A stretch of DNA of 64,000 nt from Cystobasidium ongulense (lineage: Eukaryota; Basidiomycota; Cystobasidiomycetes; Cystobasidiales; Cystobasidiaceae): the NCBI GenBank assembly GCA_022835595.1, contig BQUP01000009.1, positions 372,001 through 436,000 of the forward strand, given 5' to 3'. Under the pieces are notes generated by a model. It ran no database searches. It was not told where the DNA came from and saw only the letters and a program-made list of their open reading frames with translations. Each line of letters starts with the position of its first letter. Position 1 is the first letter of the stretch. Both the position numbers and the translations under genes were made by a program. Shown piece by piece: positions 58,539 to 64,000 of this stretch.

Positions 58539-61500
58539 TTACAAGTCGGCGAAGGCTGCATCATTGATCTATGAGGAAGCAAAGTAAATACGGATCAATC
58601 AATAAGCTTGCCGACCTTGTCGAAACGAGAGTCTAAAACTCACCTTCTTGATCTCATTCTTGTGAGCGTACTTGCTTCCAGTAGCAACAGAAGAAGTAGG
58701 AGCTCTCGAAGCTACCATCAATCTCTTATTCTTATGATGTTCGGTTTCTTGGAATGCAGTTTCAAGTCTAGGTTGAATATAACTCCAAGCACCACCATTC
58801 ATAGGTTCTTCTTGAACCCACATAATATCAGAGTTGGGGTATTTATCCAAAGAAGGAGTAATTTCATTGAATGGAACAGGTGATAATTGTTCAACTCTTG
58901 AAATTGCAACATTGTTTAATCCTCTTGCTTCTCTTTCTGCTAATAATTGGAAGTAAACTTGTCCGGAACATAGAATATGTCTCTTGATTTCTTCTGGTCC
59001 AGCAAGTGATTCAGGATGCGAATCCGCAATGTAAGGTTGGAAGCGTGTTCCTTCTGCCATTTCACTTAGATCAGATTTGACGAGAGGGTGACGTAGGAGG
59101 GATTTCGAGAAGAAGACAATCAGAGGTTTCCTGTAATCACGGTGAACTTGTCGTCGTAGAACGTGGAAGTAATTGGCAGGTGTAGTCATGTAGACTAGTT
59201 GCATATTAGCATCCTGGATTTGTCTTGCCATCTTGTCCTGACTTGGGTAAACGTAAGGATGGTCATCGCATAATTGCAAGAATCGCTCAATTCTGGCGGA
59301 AGAATGTTCAGGTCCCTGTCCATCGTATCCATGTGGTAGAGACATAGTTAAACCTGATCGCTGTAGCCATTTACGTTCTCCAGAAGCGATGAATTGATCA
59401 ATGACGACTTGAGCGTTGTTGGCGAAGTCACCGACTGCAGACGTATACATCAGCTATCTGTTCCTGAAAGAATGCACGAAGGACGACTCACACTGCGCTT
59501 CCCAAATAACAAGTAGATTGGGATCAACGAGCGAGTAACCCAATTCGAATCCAAGAGTACCATATTCCGAAAGGGAAGAGTTACAGATTGTAACATGAGC
59601 TTGATCTTTAGTCAAGTGTCCTAAAGCCATATATCTCTCATCCGTTTCTTGGTCATGCAAGACAGCATGTCTTTGAGAGAAAGTACCTCTTTCAACATCT
59701 TGACCTGATAATCTGACATGGTTTCCTTCAACTGCTAATGTACCGAAAGCTAATGATTCAGCAGTAGACCAATCAATGCCTTTTCCTTCTTCAACTGTTT
59801 TCCCTCTATTCGAAATGATTCTAGCCAAGTTCTTATGAGGTTTAAAGTGTTCAGGGTAACTCGAAATAACTTTACCAACTTCTTTCAAACGTTCTTCTGA
59901 AACTCCTGTAGGTCTAGCTTCTAGGATATTAGTCTTGAGTTCTTTAGGAGAAGGAAACCCATCCCAAGAAGAAGATAACCATTCTCTAGAGGTAGCTTGA
60001 TATTCTTTCGAACCTTCATAAGCTTTTTCCAACATTCCCCAAACCCATTTCTTATGTTTTTCAACTTCTTCTTTACTAAAAGTATGCTCATCTACCAATC
60101 TTTTCGAATAAAGTTCTAGAGTAGTTTGTTGTTTCGCAATAGCAGCGTACATTTTAGGTTGTGTGAAAGAAGGTTGATCCGTTTCGTTATGTCCATGTTT
60201 TCTGTAGCAGACTACATCGATGACTACATCTTTACCGAATTTAGCTCTCCAGTCTGCTGCGATTTGGCAGACAAAGTTGACGGCTTCAGGATCGTCTCCA
60301 TTGACGTGGAAGATAGGAGCATCGATAGCTTTAGCGATATCAGAAGGGTATGGGGTAGATCTACCCTGTCTTGGGTCTGTTGTGAAACCAATTTGGTTAT
60401 TGACGATCAAGTGAATAGTACCACCAGTACCGTAATTAGGTAAATCTGCGAATCCCATAGTCTCGTAGACGACACCTTGACCTGCGAAAGCGGCATCACC
60501 ATGAAGTAACACTGCCATAGCCGAAGAGACATCGTCATTTCCATCGAAGAATTGTAGAGCTCTAGTCTTGCCTAGCACTACTGGATCTTCAGCTTCAAGA
60601 TGTGAAGGATTTGCGACTAGGGATAGGGCGACTCGCTTTCCAGATGGGGTAGGGCGAACGTAGTTTGCGCCCAAGTGATATTTGACATCACCACCACCTT
60701 CTTCATTTGGATCGGCGGTGCCAGAGAATTCAGACAAGATAGCTTCGACAGGTTTTCGGATAACGTTTGCAAGTACGTTCAATCTTCCTCGATGTGGCAT
60801 ACCGATAACGACAGATTTGACACCAGCATCGACACTTCTATCGATGAGAGCTTTCATTCCTGGAATGAGTGATTCTCCTCCTTCTAGACCGAATCGCTTC
60901 TCGTTGGGAAATTTAGAAGCAATGAATCGTTCAAAGGAATCGGACCAGATCATTCGGTCAAGAATCATTCGCTTCTCGTCGGTAGAGTATTTCCATTGGT
61001 CGGGAACTTCTAGACGTGCTCTTAGCCAGTCGCACTCGTCTCTGTTCGGGATATGCAGGTACTGAGCACCGATATGTCCGCCTGAATGCATCGAATGCAA
61101 GGTACATAATCAGGCTCTCGTGCTTTTCGTCACCAAGTCCATGACACAAAGACAGGCCGACTCACAGTAGATTCTCTCCATAGTCTGAATGATCTCCTTT
61201 AACGTCATTTTTGTGATTCCAGCAGCTTTGAAATGAGGCAGGATACCAGGGCCAGTGGAGAATTCCTTGTCGAGGTCCTGTTCCGTCCAGCCATAGTGGT
61301 CAAGTGTCAATTCGACAGGTAGTTTCGAATCCAAATCCGCAGCTAGAATTCCTAATGGATCAAGTTTCGCTTTGTGGTGTCCTCGTACTTGATAAGCTCG
61401 TACTAGGAGTTGAATCTGACATTGGCAACGAAATGTCGATCATGCCGTGATTTGCGTAGGAGAAAGGACAGCGGTGTAGAGTGGAGGCGAACGGAGTTTG

Positions 61501-62559
61501 AAGTAATGTGACCGGGTTCGAGAAGATGGTAGAGCCCAGTATAGAGTAATCAAGGATGGTAAAGACAAAGTGGCGGAGAATCAAAAGGTCAGCTGGCTAT
61601 CCAGAGTGAGAAGATGTGGTGGCGCTGTTGGCTGGGTTCGGCCAGCGAGTGGAGGGCGGTCGACGATGGTGGTCGTGTAAGCGCACACAGGAAGCGCGTC
61701 CGGAGTAAGGGAGGGATAGAATGAACTCTGGTTCATGCATTCCATGCTCCCCTTCCTGTGCTTGCTGTTCCTGCCTGGTCCCCCGTTCGTCCGCGCGCAA
61801 GTCTCTGTGCGGTGAACAGATGACAGCGATGCACGATGATTTTCCACCTCCACACCACATTTGACGCCATCCCACCGAGTCGCGACGGATATTAAGAACG
61901 CACCTTCATATGATCTTGCACATCACTGCTTCCCTCGTTCGACAGTGGTAGTTCAGCACTTCCTTCTGTTCCCATTTCCGCGAGGTCGAGGAGATTAGGA
62001 GGAGGTCTGAAAGCATCTTCACTTTTTAAGCCTCTTGCCATTCCAGAAAAGTAGACACTCCATGATGGATGCACCGAGTTTGGGTCTTGTTTCCATAGTC
62101 TGTACATTTCTTCTGCATAGTATCTGTATGTTTGGGTTTGCTGGATTAGCTGGAATTACTGACCACTTGCGCTTTGACGAGGCAAGGCTTACGCATTTGT
62201 ACCACTTGCAAAGGCTGCGAGGGAGGGATGGAGAGAGGGTGGAGAATGTCAGTATGGGGTGTGTATTTGTGCATGCCAGGCATCCAGCCAGCGCGGCCAT
62301 GCTTTCTCTCCAGACAAGTCCAGCATGACCACGTCTCTGTCTGGCTGGGAATGCGCGCCTCTCACGCACCATCAGAAGCCGAGGGAGGTTTGACGGCATC
62401 GGTAGCAGTAGCGAGACCGCGCTTTGATGATGAGCTGTTCCATCTCTTCTGTTGCTGCTGCTGCTGCTGGACTACAGCTACCCTCGTTGCAGCCCGTGGG
62501 AGTGCCGCGGTGGTGATGATCCTCCGTCTGGCTACGGCGAGCGTCGCCTGGCGCATCAT
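58539..62559 (-). CDS. KGD1: 2-oxoglutarate dehydrogenase E1 component, mitochondrial
   Basis: Seven exons (62370-62559, 62193-62214, 61904-62123, 61166-61415, 59492-61081, 58644-59434, 58539-58568) sum to 1030 residues. E1 is the thiamine-diphosphate enzyme that decarboxylates 2-oxoglutarate in the TCA-cycle dehydrogenase complex with E2 (KGD2) and E3 (LPD1). A basic presequence ([20 protein letters not shown]) contains a seven-Gln run. Then come [91 protein letters not shown], the [10 protein letters not shown] part of the cofactor site, [18 protein letters not shown] and QRHAVLHDQ. The C-terminal half keeps [21 protein letters not shown] 22-base exon near the N-terminus and a 30-base last exon are both needed to restore family-typical sequence. 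Confidence 0.95.
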
Positions 62560-63688
62560 GGTGGGAGCGAGCTAGCTGCGGGTTGAGCAGAGGTACGAGG
62601 TGCAGACAGTGGTCAATCCAGTCACGACGAGTGGGAGAGAGTAATGTCGAGGTTGAAAGAGAGCAGCAAGTCTTGCGCTCATGTTATGCGGATGAAAGAA
62701 GTTCCTCGATCAGCAGCAGCAGCCATCAAACGCTGCCGCGAGGTGGAAGTAGCCGGAACAGCAGCCAGAGGCGACATGTAGCCAGGCAGGCTGGCGGGAC
62801 GGGCAGAAGGCCTTTCAATGCGGCTTCATGACTGCGCACTGCTGTCCTGTCTGCGCTGGGAATCCGCTGTTCAAGCCCGCCCCGACGGTTGATGCTTTCA
62901 AAGTCAGCTACCCGGCCGCACGCCACCACCACCACATCTCCAGAGGACTTCATTGGCCGGGTTCCAAGGTGGGTCACAGAGCTACAAGCCAGCTTGAGCA
63001 AGCAGTAGGCCATGCTTCTACTCTATTCATTCCTCCAGCTCGGTTCTCATGCTGAAAGAACATTAGCCCACCATCTGTTTCTTAGTGTTTTCTTCGGTAC
63101 CTGACACATGACAGGTGTGTATACTTGGTGGCAAAGCATCATCACGACCTGCATGCCTACAGTAAAGAGCGGCAGGGTGGTCATATTCGGAGAGGAGGAC
63201 ACAAAGAGACAGGAAAAGGGTACCCTATATAATGACCAGGTGAGCCTACTATGCAGGGACAGGAATGTTCATTAGTCCTCCACGCTCTGCACCCCAGTCA
63301 GCTTTCTTATTGTTAGGTGATGTTTTCACTCAGATAATGGTGCTGAGGCCAGGAAGGCACAGTCCGTTTAGATTGTGGCGATGCGATAAACGACAAGTGA
63401 TCCCATTTCGAGTAAACCGGGTTAGTTCTAAGGACTATATACACTGTATCACGGTTCAACGTCGGTCAGCAACGGCAAGTATCGCTGCCGCACGAGAGTG
63501 CAGAAAGAAGTACTTACATGATGACCACTTTGCGACTAGCTTGCATTTTGATTCTGTTCAATTCAGTTTCTTTCTAATTGTACAGTGTACACTACCACTA
63601 TCAATCACACACGCCTTTGCCTCCTTTGTTGCGCACTCGACTTCAGTCTCTATTGCAAAAATCTTGAAGGAAATTTTGCTAATTTGAT
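62560..63688. other. Upstream region of KGD1
   Basis: About 1.1 kb between KGD1 and the 3' end of the kinase gene, both on the minus strand. Overlapping frames near 62583-63055 are unrecognised and run opposite each other. A TATATA-like element occurs near 63224. No gene is supported. Confidence 0.5.
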
Positions 63689-64000
63689 TTATACTTGCGC
63701 TTGTGATTGCGCCTGTGCCTGTGCAGCAACAGCAGCAGCTTTTCTAGCTTCTCTACCTTTCTTCTTATTCGCTTCTTTAGATTCCATTTCATGCCAGTCA
63801 CCTTTGATATCAGCTAACCAAGTAGGTTTATCATCTTTTTCTTCAACATCACTTGTAAAATAAGCATGTTGTAAAGCTTCTTTTGCACTTGGTCTATTCT
63901 TTGGGTTAAAAGATAATAAAAGTTCCGCTAATTGTATACCTAATTCAGATTTGATGTAATTTCCGTAAAAAGTTTCTCGGAAAATACTAGGAGCTGTATG
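63689..64000 (-). CDS. C-terminal part of a protein kinase (partial)
   Basis: The frame is open from the window edge to a TAA at 63689-63691, 103 residues. It begins in a kinase C-lobe: LLLSFNPKNRPSAKEALQHA contains the conserved Arg of subdomain XI (NPKNRPSA) and HAYFTS follows, as in CMGC kinases. After the domain is a Trp-rich linker (TWLADIKGDWHEMESKE), a basic KKKGREARK cluster and an Ala/Gln tail. The layout recalls CDK-family kinases such as Kin28/CDK7-like proteins, but the catalytic part is outside the window and the assignment is tentative. Confidence 0.7.
   Translation of the reverse strand, partial: HTAPSIFRETFYGNYIKSELGIQLAELLLSFNPKNRPSAKEALQHAYFTSDVEEKDDKPTWLADIKGDWHEMESKEANKKKGREARKAAAVAAQAQAQSQAQV

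Noticed and set aside
1-64000. Transposons, retroelements, tRNA or rRNA genes
   Set aside because: Scanned by eye on both strands for transposase or reverse-transcriptase motifs, long terminal repeats and tRNA B-box-like GGTTCGA elements in suitable context; none was convincing. Short or badly decayed copies could be missed without a search tool.

Overview
The window is nuclear DNA from a fungus, most likely a basidiomycete (inferred, not proven). The reasons are densely spaced short introns (about 45-140 bases) with GT..AG ends and CTAAC/CTGAC-type branch points, several micro-exons, long serine/asparagine-rich disordered proteins, and families typical of fungi: a septation-linked Usp1 coiled-coil protein, hybrid histidine kinases and a T1-type BTB protein of a kind I associate with basidiomycetes. 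I see no bacterial operons, no CRISPR array, no rRNA or tRNA gene, and no recognisable transposon or retroelement.

Layout from left to right. 1-63: tail of an upstream gene. 774-4359 (+): Usp1-domain coiled-coil protein. 5582-6432 (-): NAA20, the NatB catalytic subunit. 7331-7945 (-): small repeat-bearing protein. 8901-9795 (-): RIB4 lumazine synthase. 10913-14317 (+): five-finger C2H2 protein. 15131-16584 (+): DUF1264/oil-body-associated protein. 17230-18147 (-): BTB protein. 18900-22563 (+): large disordered protein. 23053-25872 (-): DCAF6/8-like WD40 protein. 26233-32094 (-): dual hybrid histidine kinase. 32983-37332 (+): condensin subunit YCG1/CAP-G. 37634-40146 (-): DUF4203/TMEM198-like membrane protein. 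41037-41443 (-): small membrane protein. 42273-48228 (-): membrane-anchored hybrid histidine kinase. 49738-50211 (+): small single-span protein. 50606-55621 (+): 1671-residue disordered nuclear-type protein. 55855-57945 (-): MFS transporter. 58539-62559 (-): KGD1, 2-oxoglutarate dehydrogenase E1. 63689-64000 (-): C-terminus of a protein kinase.

Most genes are unrelated housekeeping functions: N-terminal acetylation, riboflavin synthesis, chromosome condensation, TCA cycle and transport. The one functional grouping is the pair of hybrid histidine kinases about 10 kb apart on the same strand. One appears soluble, with two complete kinase and two receiver modules. The other is anchored by six or seven membrane segments. 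Both keep their phosphotransfer residues and would feed a fungal His-Asp phosphorelay.

Exon models were built by hand from splice consensus, reading frame and family continuity. For RIB4, NAA20, YCG1, KGD1, the MFS gene, the DUF1264 gene, the DUF4203 gene and the membrane kinase, the summed exons give an exact multiple of three. I did not find a clearly novel system. The most interesting signals are micro-exons (one carries a kinase phosphoacceptor histidine), stop-free introns whose length is a multiple of three, a 36-bp near-perfect palindrome, and two large proteins I cannot assign.
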